Made by a program: the position numbers and the translations under genes. The notes beneath the pieces were generated by a model, which had not been told where the DNA came from, did no database searches, and worked only from the letters and a program-made list of their open reading frames with translations. 64,000 nucleotides of DNA from Gemmatirosa kalamazoonensis (GTDB lineage Bacteria; Gemmatimonadota; Gemmatimonadetes; Gemmatimonadales; Gemmatimonadaceae): assembly GCF_000522985.1 (NCBI RefSeq), contig NZ_CP007128.1:2650220-2714219 (forward strand), in the 5' to 3' direction. Shown piece by piece: positions 1-10,900 of this stretch. How positions within the stretch are numbered: position 1 is the stretch's first letter; every line of letters starts with the position of its first letter.

Positions 1-1
1 C

Positions 2-499
2 GCCGGCGTCTGGAGCGGTCGGGCGGTCATGCCCGTCAACATCGTCGCGCCGTACTTGCTCACGGCCCTGCTCCGAACACCGCGGCGCCTCGTCTATCTG
101 AGCAGCAGCTCGCACTTCGGCGGCCGTTCCTCGCTTGACCGGGTCGATTGGCGCGGGCGGCGCGCGGGCTCCTACGAGGACAGCAAGCTGTTCGTCACCA
201 CACTCGCGGCGGCGGTGGCCCGCCTGCGTCCCACAGTGCTCAGCAACGCCGTCGATCCGGGCTGGGTCCCTACGCGGATGGGCGGCCCCGCTGCGCCGGA
301 CGATCTTGAGCTCGGCCACCGCACGCAGGAATGGCTCGCGGCGAGCGACGATCCTGAGGCGTTGACGAGCGGCGGGTACTGGTACCACCGCGAGCGCCGC
401 CCGCCGCACCGCGCAGTCCACGACCTCGCGTTCCAAGACCGCCTGCTGCGGGCGTTGGCGGAGGAGACGGGCACCACGTTCGACGAGGCGACGGACTGA
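2..499 (+). CDS. short-chain dehydrogenase/reductase, 3' part only
   Basis: This is the C-terminal part of an SDR oxidoreductase; its start lies left of the window. The frame is open from base 2. It shows the SDR N-x-x-A-P-x-L-L helix near the left edge, a strand ending in L-S-S-S (the catalytic serine region), and then Y-x-x-x-K as Y-E-D-S-K, the catalytic Tyr/Lys pair. A D-P-G-W-V loop follows, as in this family, where it borders the cofactor site. The substrate cannot be read from the sequence. It converges on the queG fragment at 513, with 13 bp between the stop codons. It is probably native chromosome on the far side of the integration site. Confidence 0.8.
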   Translation, partial: AGVWSGRAVMPVNIVAPYLLTALLRTPRRLVYLSSSSHFGGRSSLDRVDWRGRRAGSYEDSKLFVTTLAAAVARLRPTVLSNAVDPGWVPTRMGGPAAPDDLELGHRTQEWLAASDDPEALTSGGYWYHRERRPPHRAVHDLAFQDRLLRALAEETGTTFDEATD

Positions 500-512
500 T
501 TGCAGAGGGGCG

Positions 513-840
513 CTACCGCGGAGCCAGGCGCGCGAGCACCCACGCGGCGTGCTCGCGCACGAGCGGCTCGGGGTCGTCGAGCGCGCGCGTGAGCACGTCG
601 ACGTCGTCCGCGGTGCCGACGTTTCCGAGCACCACCGCCGCGTTGCGCTTGAGCCCGCGCAGCTTGGCGCGCTTCATCGGCGAGCCCTTGAACGCGGCGC
701 TGAACTCGGGCTGCGACATGCCTAACAGCTCCCGCGCGAGCTGACGCGCGTCCTTGCCCGCGAGCGCCTCGCGCGGCGCGTACGGCGAATCGTTAGGCAG
801 CTCCTTGGAGAACCTGACGTTCCACGGGCACACGTCCTGG
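513..840 (-). pseudogene. orphan queG 3' fragment, copy 1
   Basis: This encodes only the last ~108 residues of epoxyqueuosine reductase: the end of the Fe-S motif (V-C-P-W-N), the S-P-Y-A-P-R and K-G-S-P-M-K-R-A-K-L-R-G-L signatures, and the C-terminal HEAT-like repeat. The catalytic N-terminal two thirds are missing, so it cannot work alone. Homology to the intact queG stops abruptly at the core GGGCACACGTCCTGG. Joining it to the native 5' part of queG (32451 down to 31730) gives 1050 bp in frame, a 349-residue protein. I infer that it is the original chromosomal 3' end, displaced by integration. It carries one CGTTAGGC octamer (791-798), like the host chromosome. Confidence 0.85.
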
Positions 841-915
841 GAGATGTGCCGACAAACCCGTTTCGCGATCCCGCTCCGGACTGGCGCGCGAACTCTAAGG
901 GAGAACAGGAGTTAG
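826..915. other. left attachment junction 1 (attL-like) with recombinase-tail remnant
   Basis: The core GGGCACACGTCCTGG (826-840) is followed by 75 bp that align with the bases right of the core at 4477-4551. Read on the plus strand from 841, this stretch is 24 codons plus TAG. The two copies share F-[AE]-[IV]-P-L-[RG]-T-G-A-R-T-L-R, and both end in TAG at the same position. The overlap with the 3' end of the AraC gene is 21 bp. I interpret it as queG 3' end on the left joined to element-derived DNA on the right. Confidence 0.6.
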
Positions 916-1893
916 CTCCCGCATCCGGTCGGCGTCCCGCCGCGGCGGCTCTCCGAAGAGGCGCGCGTACTCGCGGCTGAACTGCGACGGGCTCGCGTAG
1001 CCCACCTCGTAGGCGATTGCCTCCGCCGTCGTCCCGCCGGACAGCAGGCGGCTGCGCGCCTCCTGGAGGCGCAGCTGCTTCTGGTACTGGATGGGGCTCA
1101 CGCCGGCGACGGCGCTGAACTGCGCGTGCAGCGCCGAGGGGCTCATGTTGACCCGCCTCGCCAGCGCCTCGACCCGCAGCGGCTCCGCGTAGTGCGCCCT
1201 GATCCAGGCGATGGCCCCGGCCACCCGCCGGAGCCGCCCGTCCCCAATCGCCATCTCCGCCAGGCGGCCCTGCTGCTCGCCCTGCAGCAGCCGGTAGTGG
1301 AGCTCCCGCCGGAGGAGCGGCGCGAGCACCGGGATGTCCTCCGGCGCGTCGAGCAGCCGCACCAGCCGCACGAGCCCGTCGAGGAGCGGCGCCCCCACCG
1401 CGCTGACGAACAGCGCGCGGCCATCGTGGTCGCCGCGCGGCACCGGACGCTGCGTCTCGACGAGCAGCGCCGCGAGCTCCCGCGGGTCCACGCGCAGCGT
1501 CAGGCAGAGGTACGGCGCCTCGGGGCGCGCCTCCACGACGTTGCCCACCGCGGGCAGCTCCAGTGACACGGCCAGGTACTGCGACGGGTCGTAGACGTAG
1601 GTCTCACCCCCGACCGTCACCTGCTTGCGGCCCTGCGCCACGACGTAGACGGCCGGTTGCTGCAGCACGGGCGCCGGCTCCGTCGGGTTCGAGAAGCGCC
1701 AGAGCGTGAGCTCGGGGATCGCCGTCTCGTGCCCGCCATCAGCCCCCGTCCGCCGCTCGAGGAGCACCGCGAGCTCGGCGCACAGCGCCGCGACGCGCGT
1801 CGCGTCCTGCGCCGCTGACCCCGCGGTACCCGCGGCGCCGGCCCGTGGGCCGGCTGTCACGGCTGACGCCTGGGAGGTCGGTCGATTCGCCAT
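895..1893 (-). CDS. AraC-family transcriptional regulator
   Basis: The protein has 332 residues. The N-terminal half is an AraC_N-type cupin sensor domain (motifs around L-W-R-F and V-Y-V-V-A-Q-G-R-K). The C-terminal ~100 residues form the double helix-turn-helix with the typical A-Y-E-V-G-Y-x-S-P-S-Q-F-S-R-E-Y recognition segment. The start chosen is the ATG directly after the intergenic region; the open frame extends further upstream but runs antisense to the divergent gene. It is transcribed away from an SDR gene 208 bp to the right, the usual layout for a regulator and its target operon. It probably senses a small organic molecule or carbonyl compound. Its 3' end overlaps the attL tail. 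Confidence 0.85.
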   Translation of the reverse strand: MANRPTSQASAVTAGPRAGAAGTAGSAAQDATRVAALCAELAVLLERRTGADGGHETAIPELTLWRFSNPTEPAPVLQQPAVYVVAQGRKQVTVGGETYVYDPSQYLAVSLELPAVGNVVEARPEAPYLCLTLRVDPRELAALLVETQRPVPRGDHDGRALFVSAVGAPLLDGLVRLVRLLDAPEDIPVLAPLLRRELHYRLLQGEQQGRLAEMAIGDGRLRRVAGAIAWIRAHYAEPLRVEALARRVNMSPSALHAQFSAVAGVSPIQYQKQLRLQEARSRLLSGGTTAEAIAYEVGYASPSQFSREYARLFGEPPRRDADRMRELTPVLP

Positions 1894-1995
1894 GCCCGCA
1901 TGGTAGACCGACGGCCGGAGTGGTTCCAGCAGCGTGGAGGAATGGGCAACGAATCGCGACGATCCGGCAGGTAGTTCGCCTAGGTCGGCCCGTAG

Positions 1996-4101
<2,106 letters not shown>

Positions 4102-4139
4102 CGCGCGGTGCGGGACGCTGCGACGTCGTAGCCGGTGTG

Positions 4140-4476
4140 CTACTCGCCGGCCCGATGTCGCATCCGCGCCAGCGCCCACGCCGCGTGCTCGCGCACGAGC
4201 GGCTCCTCGTCGTCGAGCGCGCGCGTGAGCACGCCGACGTCGTCGGCGGTGCCGACGTTGCCTAACACCACGGCCGCGTTGCGCTTCAGGCCCCGCAGCT
4301 TCGCGCGCTTCATCGGCGAGCCCTTGAACGCGGCGCTGAATTCCGCCTGCGTCATGCCTAACAATGCACGAGCGAGCGTCCTCGCGTCCTTGCCCGCGAG
4401 CGCCTCGCGCGGCGCGTACGGCGAATCGTTAGGCAGCTCCTTGGAGAACCGCACGTTCCACGGACACACGTCCTGG
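4140..4476 (-). pseudogene. orphan queG 3' fragment, copy 2
   Basis: This is a second isolated queG 3' end, close to copy 1 at 513 in both DNA and protein, and again starting exactly at the core (CGGACACACGTCCTGG, 4461-4476). It encodes V-C-P-W-N through the HEAT-like repeat and ends R-H-R-A-G-E, where the intact protein continues another ~35 residues. It has no catalytic part. The host-type octamer CGTTAGGC is at 4427-4434. I infer that this end was supplied by the first insert and then displaced by the second, larger one. The reverse strand is also open for 140 codons through the junction, which matters for the recombinase-tail idea. Confidence 0.85.
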
Positions 4477-4551
4477 GACGTCTGGCGGTATAACTGTTTT
4501 GAGGTCCCGCTCGGGACGGGAGCGCGAACCCTCAGGCGCACAACGACTTAG
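4461..4551. other. left attachment junction 2 (attL-like) with recombinase tail
   Basis: The core CGGACACACGTCCTGG is followed by 24 codons and TAG on the plus strand (4477-4551). That frame is exactly the one used by the serine recombinase when it enters the matching core at 31715-31729. The tail contains P-L-G-T-G-A-R-T-L-R, matching the tail at 841-915. Differences between the two tails within the conserved 13-codon block are mostly synonymous third-base changes. I interpret it as the element side of attP, separated from the recombinase gene by integration. Confidence 0.6.
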
Positions 4552-4585
4552 CCCCTGTGCGTCGCTTCCCCCCCCCCCACCACCC

Positions 4586-5135
4586 TCAGCCCGGGTGGGG
4601 AGGCGGAAGGAGGCTCGCGTCAAGCGCGCCCAGGACCTGCCGCACGTACTCGCCCACGGACGCCTCGGCGTTGGCCGCAGCCACCCAGCCGGCGCCGCCG
4701 AGCCGCAGGAGACCGCCGATCCGCGTCGAGTCGAGCCGGATGCGGAGATCGTCCGCACCGGTGCCGGCGCACACGCCGAGCGCGCCGGCGATGCCGCGCT
4801 CCAGGCGTTCGTGGTTCCTCGGGTCGCGCACGCGGAGCGCCGGGGTGTCGCGCAATAGGCGCTCGAGCAGCTGCCCTCGTCGTCGTCGAACTGCCCTAGC
4901 GCGGCGACGAGCGCCTGCTCGGCCACGTCAAGGGCGGGCGCCCCCGACAGCGCCTCGAGGATCCCCGCGAGAAGCGCCCGCTCGAGGTCGTGGTGGCACG
5001 ACAGGACGACGTCCTCCTTCGACTTGAAGGAGCAAGCGGGTGCGGCGCGAGACGCCGCCGCGATCTCGTCGACGGTCTGGCCGTCGAACCCCTGCTCGGC
5101 GAACAGCCGCTGGGCGGCCTGCCGCAGGCGCCCGC
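4586..5135 (-). pseudogene. TetR-family regulator, frameshifted remnant
   Basis: The N-terminal half is read in one frame: an A-A-Q-R-L-F-A-E-Q-G-F-D-G-x-T-V-D-E-I-A helix-turn-helix and F-K-S-K-E-D-V-V. The C-terminal ligand-binding half, from L-R-D-T-P-A-L-R-V-R-D-P to the stop at 4586, is read in another. The junction is near 4870. The recognition helix is also a few residues short compared with the family. I conclude that the gene is decayed. It lies back to back with a dehydrogenase remnant, as if a TetR-SDR pair had been broken at a deletion near 5135. Confidence 0.65.
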
Positions 5136-5144
5136 GTGGTCGCG

Positions 5145-5490
5145 CCGAGTTCCGGGAACCACCGCGTGGACGTCGCCGACCTGCTGCACGACCCGGAGTT
5201 CCAGGGCCAAGACTATGACCCCTGGGATGCATTCGTACGCTCGAAGGCGGCGAACATCCTATTCGCGGTCGCGCGCGACCTCCTCGGCCGCCGCCACGGC
5301 GTCCGCGCGTTCGCGGTCCACCCGGGCGGCATCCCCGAGACGGGGCTGGCGCGCCACATGGACCTCACGATCGCCCAGGCGCACGGCATGATCGACGAGC
5401 GCGGGAACGGGGTCATCGACCCCGAGAAGGGGTGGAAGACGCCGCAGCAGGGGGCGGCGACGTTGGAGTGGACCGCGACGAGCCCGCGGG
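5145..5490 (+). pseudogene. SDR dehydrogenase C-terminal remnant
   Basis: The frame encodes the end of a short-chain dehydrogenase: a degraded serine-loop region, D-A-F-V-R-S-K-A-A-N (the Y-x-x-x-K position, with Tyr replaced by Val), V-H-P-G-G-I and P-x-Q-G-A-A-T. The nucleotide-binding half is missing, and the catalytic Tyr is not evident. No start codon belongs to it. It abuts the TetR remnant. From its end to 5689 I see no further gene or clear signal. Confidence 0.6.
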
Positions 5491-5689
5491 CCAGGAGAGG
5501 ACGCCGGCACGCGCGTGACCCGTGTCGGCAGTTGGGGGCCGCAACCACCGGCGGCGCTCAACCGGCGCGCAGACGGGCCGCTGGTCTGCGCAGTGAGGGG
5601 CTCCACGCGCACGAAGAGACACCGTAACTTGCGCCCCCGGCACGGAGCGCCGCCGCTCCCGCCCCCATCTTCTCGCACGTGCTCGCCCC

Positions 5690-6274
5690 ATGACCGCACT
5701 CGGCCTCCGCACGAACACCACGTGCGTCACTTACGCCGTCGTCGCGCCGGGTGAACCGCCCCAGATCCGCCAGGTGGCGTTCGTTCGCCTCCCGGCGGCG
5801 CTCCATGTCCCGGAGCAGTTGGCGTTCATCCGCACCACGCTCTTGGACATCATCCGCGAGTACGGCGTCACCTCGGCCGGCGTCCGCGTGACCGAGCCGA
5901 TGGCGAAGCGACCGAACGTGCTCCGCGCCAACATTGAGGGTGTGATCCAGGAACTGCTCGGCGCCGGCGCCGTGCCGTCGTACTTCGCGGGGCCGCTCGC
6001 CACCATCGCCAGCCGGCTCCGGATCGCCGCCGGCGAGATCAAGAGCTACGCGACGGGCGAGCGCGTCCCGGATGGGGTGGCGGACTGGAAGACTGAGTAC
6101 GACACGGAACAGCGGGAGGCGCTGCTCGCCGCCCTCGCCGCGCTGCGGGTGCCGAAGCCGCGCCTGACGGCGCTGGCCGCGGACGAGACGGCAATCCCCG
6201 CCGAGCTGCCCGCGCCGTTCCCGACTGTCCCCAGCACCGGCAGCAGCGCGGATCGGGGAGGTGCCGCGTGCTGA
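5690..6274 (+). CDS. RuvC/RNase H-fold-like protein of a kinase/PIN cluster
   Basis: The protein has 194 residues and no confident family. The N-terminus (A-L-G-L-R-T-N-T-T, then a strand Y-A-V-V) and the later N-I-E-G-V-I-Q helix resemble the layout of RuvC-like resolvase folds. The first acidic residue expected there is replaced (L-G-L-R rather than L-G-x-D), so catalysis is uncertain. The last ~40 residues are Pro/Ala-rich and probably disordered. It overlaps the kinase gene by 7 bp and so is cotranslated with it. I infer that it belongs to the same functional unit as the kinase and the TPR-PIN protein. Confidence 0.45.
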   Translation: MTALGLRTNTTCVTYAVVAPGEPPQIRQVAFVRLPAALHVPEQLAFIRTTLLDIIREYGVTSAGVRVTEPMAKRPNVLRANIEGVIQELLGAGAVPSYFAGPLATIASRLRIAAGEIKSYATGERVPDGVADWKTEYDTEQREALLAALAALRVPKPRLTALAADETAIPAELPAPFPTVPSTGSSADRGGAAC

Positions 6275-7326
6275 TCGACACGACCGTCCGGTTCGAGCGA
6301 CGGGGCAACGTCGGGGTGCAGGGAGCCAACTCCGTCGTCTTCTTCGCCTTCGATCACCAGCTGAACGCCGAGCTGGTGGTGAAGGAGGTCGACAAGGCGA
6401 CTATCGACGCGGCGCGCTACTTCGCGGAGGCGTCGCGGCTCTACGCCGTGAGGCATCCGAACGTGGCGGAAGTCCTCTACTGCTCGACCACGACGGACAA
6501 GATCTATCTGGCGATGCCCCAGTATGTGGGCTCGGTCGAGGGCATCCTCCGCACCCGCGCGTTGACCGTGCGGGAGATCGTCCGCATCGGCACCGACTTC
6601 CTGGCTGGGCTACACCACGTCCACACGCGGCAACTGCTTCACTTCGACGTCAAGCCGTCGAACGTCCTCGTGGACGGGAGTGGCAAGGCGCTGCTGACGG
6701 ACTTCGGTCTCGCCGAGCAGGTCGACCCCACCGGGCTCGCCACGCCGGACAAGATCTACGAGTTGCACATCGCCCCCGAGGCGATCACCGCGTCCCCGTC
6801 GCTCTCCGCGGCTGCGGACGTGTACCAGGCTGGCCTCACCCTCCACCGGATGTGTCTCGGGACGGCGCTCTGGCGCGTCCAGCTCAGCGGCTTCCTCTCC
6901 CGCGTCGGCGGGAACTGGCGCCCTGCGGTGGCGGCCGGCGCCTTCCCGACCAAGGACAGCCTGCCGGCCCACATCCCGTCGCGGCTTCGCGCCGTCATCG
7001 CGAAGGCGATCCAGACGGACCCGGCCGCGCGCTACGCGAGCGTGCTCGATCTGCTTAACGATCTGGCGAAAGTGGACGAGAATCTGGATTGGCAGTTCAC
7101 GCCCGGCGCCGGCGAGTGGACCTGGGAATGGACGGATGCCACCCATCGCCGTAAGGTGATGCTCCGGCCGGACGGGGCCGGGAAATTCGAGGTGGCCGCG
7201 ACGCGTACCAACCTGGCGACGGGCGACACGCAGACGGTCAAGAAGGCCGCGGCGACCGGTGTCCCCTGGCCCAAGACGGCGAAGTCTGTGCAACATGCCT
7301 TGGACGTGCTCACGCCGTCGCCGTGA
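6268..7326 (+). CDS. serine/threonine protein kinase
   Basis: This is a Hanks-type kinase of 352 residues. The ATP-anchoring Lys is in V-V-K (about residue 39), the catalytic loop is H-F-D-V-K-P-S-N (125-132) and the metal-binding D-F-G is at 145-147. The A-P-E activation-loop end is present as A-P-E-A. There is no membrane segment or extracellular sensor, so it is cytosolic. The C-terminal ~80 residues (from W-Q-F-T-P) are W/T-rich and unrelated to the kinase fold, perhaps a partner-binding domain. It starts at a GTG overlapping the upstream gene. The context suggests control of the large TPR-PIN effector, as in other kinase-containing conflict systems. Confidence 0.85.
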   Translation: MLIDTTVRFERRGNVGVQGANSVVFFAFDHQLNAELVVKEVDKATIDAARYFAEASRLYAVRHPNVAEVLYCSTTTDKIYLAMPQYVGSVEGILRTRALTVREIVRIGTDFLAGLHHVHTRQLLHFDVKPSNVLVDGSGKALLTDFGLAEQVDPTGLATPDKIYELHIAPEAITASPSLSAAADVYQAGLTLHRMCLGTALWRVQLSGFLSRVGGNWRPAVAAGAFPTKDSLPAHIPSRLRAVIAKAIQTDPAARYASVLDLLNDLAKVDENLDWQFTPGAGEWTWEWTDATHRRKVMLRPDGAGKFEVAATRTNLATGDTQTVKKAAATGVPWPKTAKSVQHALDVLTPSP

Positions 7327-7403
7327 CCCTCAGGGGCAGATTGACAGGACCGAAGAAAGCCCGTAGTCTTCAAAGCTCGTCCGGACGGTCACTAGGAGTT
7401 GGT

Positions 7404-7652
7404 ATGGCGAAGCGCGCGCCCAAGAAGGATGTACGAGGTCCGTCCCACGGGCCCGGCGCGTCTCGGCTGAGCCTCGACGCCTCGTGCCCTCGCCAGAGCC
7501 GGCAGGACATGATCCCGGGGTCGACCCTGTCCCACGCGGAGAAGCTCCGCGCTGCGCGGGCCGTCGATCTTCGAGACAACGCCGAGTTCACGTCTCTCTC
7601 GGGGGGCTACCTCCGCGTGACACCCCGCGATCTCACGAAGCGGCACGGCTGA
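7404..7652 (+). CDS. small basic protein of unknown function
   Basis: The protein has 82 residues, with a Lys/Arg-rich N-terminus (M-A-K-R-A-P-K-K) and no recognised domain. The ATG is preceded by AGGAG six bases upstream, which fixes the start and supports real translation. It lies 77 bp after the kinase and before a terminator-like hairpin. It could be a substrate or adaptor of the kinase; this is only a guess from position. Confidence 0.5.
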   Translation: MAKRAPKKDVRGPSHGPGASRLSLDASCPRQSRQDMIPGSTLSHAEKLRAARAVDLRDNAEFTSLSGGYLRVTPRDLTKRHG

Positions 7653-7676
7653 CACTCGATCCGGCGCGGTCGGTCG

Positions 7677-7703
7677 GGGGCTCCCTGCTCAGGGAGTCCC
7701 TTT
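7677..7703 (+). terminator. terminator-like hairpin after the kinase operon
   Basis: An 11-bp stem (7677-7687 with 7690-7700, one G-T pair) with a 2-base loop is followed by TTT. It sits 24 bp after the small gene, so the kinase operon probably ends here. The remaining 288 bp to the GTG of the large gene at 7992 show no gene or repeat and may hold its promoter. Confidence 0.55.
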
Positions 7704-7991
7704 CGCGTTTGCGGTGTCCGGCCCCGCCATGGGGGCCGCCTGCGGCGCCCGGGGGGACGGACTCGGGAGGTTGGTCGGCGCGTCGTGATCGCGAGGAGGC
7801 TGTCGCAGTGACTCTTGGTCGTCCGCCTGGGGTAGCGTTCGACAACGCACCCGGCGAGCCTTCGCGGGCAAGCCCGGACGGCCGCCGCGGCGCATTCGGG
7901 CGACGCGTTCTCCTGGCCGATACTTCGGCGCCGGCGCTTCGCCCTCGCCACCGCTGACGCCTCGCCCACGCCCAACGTCGGCCCCGACGCT

Positions 7992-10900
7992 GTGACCCTG
8001 ATCCCCCCGCAAGCGCTCGACGCACTGCAGGCGGCACTCGACACACTGCCGGAACCCGCTCGGAAGGCGGTGACGAACGCCGTCGTGAAAACGCTGACGA
8101 CGGCTGCGGGCGGGTTGATGCGCCGGACGATGGCACGCTGGCGCCCCACGCGCGACGATCAGGCTCGCCGTCTCGCACTGACCGCCGCCGTGGCTGCGGC
8201 GCTTGAGGGGCGCGACGAACTCGCGGCCGTCGGGCTCGCGCGCGCCCTCGAACGCGAGCCGTTCGCCGGCCTGGTGACGCGCGTGCTCCAGCGCCCGAAC
8301 GATCCGGTGGACGAGCCGGCGGTCCGGCGCGCGTTCGAGGAGTCGATCTACGACCTCGGCTCCGTCGGCGTTGACGAGGTGGCGTTCGTCCGGGAACTGC
8401 GTGAGCGCTTCCTGACCGCGCTGCGCCTCGCGGAGGGTGTCGAGGCCAAGCTGCTCTACACGGTCACGCGGATCGAGGACCTCCGCAGCACGCAGGAGGC
8501 GCTGCTCGCGGGCCAGCAGCGAATGGAGCGGCTACTCCTCGACCGCACGGTCGCCGTCGCCGGGTCGGCGCCCGGGTCCTCCTCCGTCCCGGCGCCTGAA
8601 GCGTCCTGGGAGCCGCGGATGGCGGAAGCGAAGGCGCTGTATCAGGCGGGCAACGTCCGGAGCGCCTTGCGGCTGTGGGAGCGTCTGCGCGACGAGGCCG
8701 CGGCGAGCGGCGCGCCGCCGATCGTGCGCGCGCGCGTGGCGAGCAACATCGGCATGGCGCTGGTCGAGCTCGGCCAGCCGGCCGAAGCCGTCGTTGCGGC
8801 CCGCATGGCTCTCGACTACGCGCCGGACCGGGCCGACTTCGTGGCGAATCTGGCGCAGATCGAACTGCTCGCCGGTGCACGCGAGGACGCGCTCCGCGAC
8901 GCCATGCGCGCGCTCGCCATGGACCCGGCCTCCGAGACCGCGTGGAGCGCGCGCATCCAGGCGTCGCCGACGTCGGTCGACGTCGCGCTGCTGCCCAACG
9001 AGCTCCGCGAGTCGCCCTCGATCATCATCGCCCGCGCGGTCGTCGCCGGACGCGCCGACGCGCGTGCGGCCGTTGTCCTCCTCCGCGATGCCCTCCGCGC
9101 CGGTCGCCGGGATCCGCAGCTGCTCGTCGTCCTGGCGGAGACACTCTACGCGACGCTGTTCCCCCGCTCCGGCGCCGACCCGGCGCCGAAGGACGTGGTC
9201 GATGACATCCGCCGCCTCGGCGCCGAGGCGGAGGCGGCACTCCGCGGCACCGAGCGCACGCGCCTCCTCGCCCGCGCCCTCATCGTGCAGGGGGGGGCAG
9301 CCGACCTCGCACGCGACCCGGATCGCGGGAGCGCGTACTTCCAGCAGGCCTTCGAGGCGGACCCGACGAGCGCGCACACCCAGCTGGTTGCGGCCCAGGG
9401 GCAGATCGTCGCGGGGGACGGCGGGGCCGCGCTGTATCTGCTCGACCGGACGCCCGAGGTGGCGCGCGACGCTGCGTGGCACGCCGTCCGCGTGCGCGCG
9501 CTCTGCCTCGCGGGCCGGGCCGCGTCCGCGGACGACTCCGTTCGGGCCGCGTTGGCTGGCGCTCGGCCCGCGCAGCGGACGTTCATCGCGAACACCCTAC
9601 TGGAGGGGCTCATCCCGGCGGACCGCCTCGATCTTGCCGAGGCCGCGCTCGCGTTGCTGGACGGCGCGGGTGTCGGCGAGGAAGCCAGCGAGGACCTAGT
9701 CGAGGAGCCCGCGCCCGCCGAGATGCGGCACGTCTTCCGCGCGCGCATCGCGCTACGTCGGGATGACCGCGCGGGCGCGGAGCGCGCGTACGACGCCGCA
9801 CTCGCCGCGGCCGAGACGAAGAGCGAGGTGGCGCTGGAGTACGCGTCGTACCTCTACGGGGAGCGCGAGTACGCGCGCGCGGCCGAGCTCTTCGCCGCGT
9901 CGAACGCCTGGCAGCGCGACGAGCGGGCGGCGATGCAGTACGCGCGGAGCGCCTTCGCGGTGGGGCAGTACGCGACCGTGCTGGTCGTCACGGCGGCGGC
10001 CGCCGCCGCCCCGGGCGCCGGCGGCGAGGCGCCGTGGTGGGTCCTGGACCTCGAGGCGCGCATAGCGGAGGAGCGGGAAGACGTCCCAACCGCGCTCTCG
10101 ACGCTGGGGCGGCTCGTGGCGGCACGCCCGGAGGTGGCCGAGACGCGGCTGCGGTACGCGTTCACGCTCCTGCGCGCCGCCGACGTCGACCGGGCGCGGG
10201 AGGTCCTCGCGCCACTCGAGCCGAGGACGGACCTCGACGCGGAGGACACGACGAACCTTGCACGCGCGCTGGCTCGTGTCGGCCGTCAGGAGGCGGCGCT
10301 CCGACAGGCGTACCGCGCGCTGCGGCAGTTCCCGGACAACGCCCGCATCGTGCAGGCGTGCCTCACCGATGTATGGCTGGGTGCGGACACCGCCGAGGAG
10401 CTCCCGGCGGCGCTCTTCGAGCGGCCGCGCGTCGAGCCGGACACGTGGGTGCGGTTGCGGGCGGACGACGGCGAGGAGGTGGCATATCTCATCCTCGCGG
10501 ACGAGCCGCACGACGTGCGGCGCAACGAGTTCCTCGCGACGGACCCGCGCGCCGCGACGTTCCTCGGGCTCGCCGTCGGAGACGCCGTCACGCTGCACGC
10601 CGAAACCGTGAGTGAGAAGACGTTCCGGGTGGCGGAGCTCAAGAGCGCGTTCCTGCACGTCTTCCACGACGCCATGCTCGCGTTCCAGACGCGGTTCCCT
10701 GGGACGCCGGGTCTGCAGATGATCCACGTCGGCGAGGGCGACGCCTTCGACCCGACGCCGCTCGTCCGCCTGCTCGCGCAACGGGAGGCCCACGAGCGCG
10801 CGATCTTCGCGATGTACCGCGAGCGGCGCGCGCCCCTCGGCACCGTCGCGGACCTGCTCGGGCGCTCGCTCCGGCGCACGTACTTGGGCCTCCTGCACGA

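Noticed and set aside
4135-4551. Plus-strand frame opposite queG fragment 2 as an independent gene
   Set aside because: It has no ribosome site and starts within the fragment. Only its last 24 codons look selected, and these are treated as the displaced recombinase tail.
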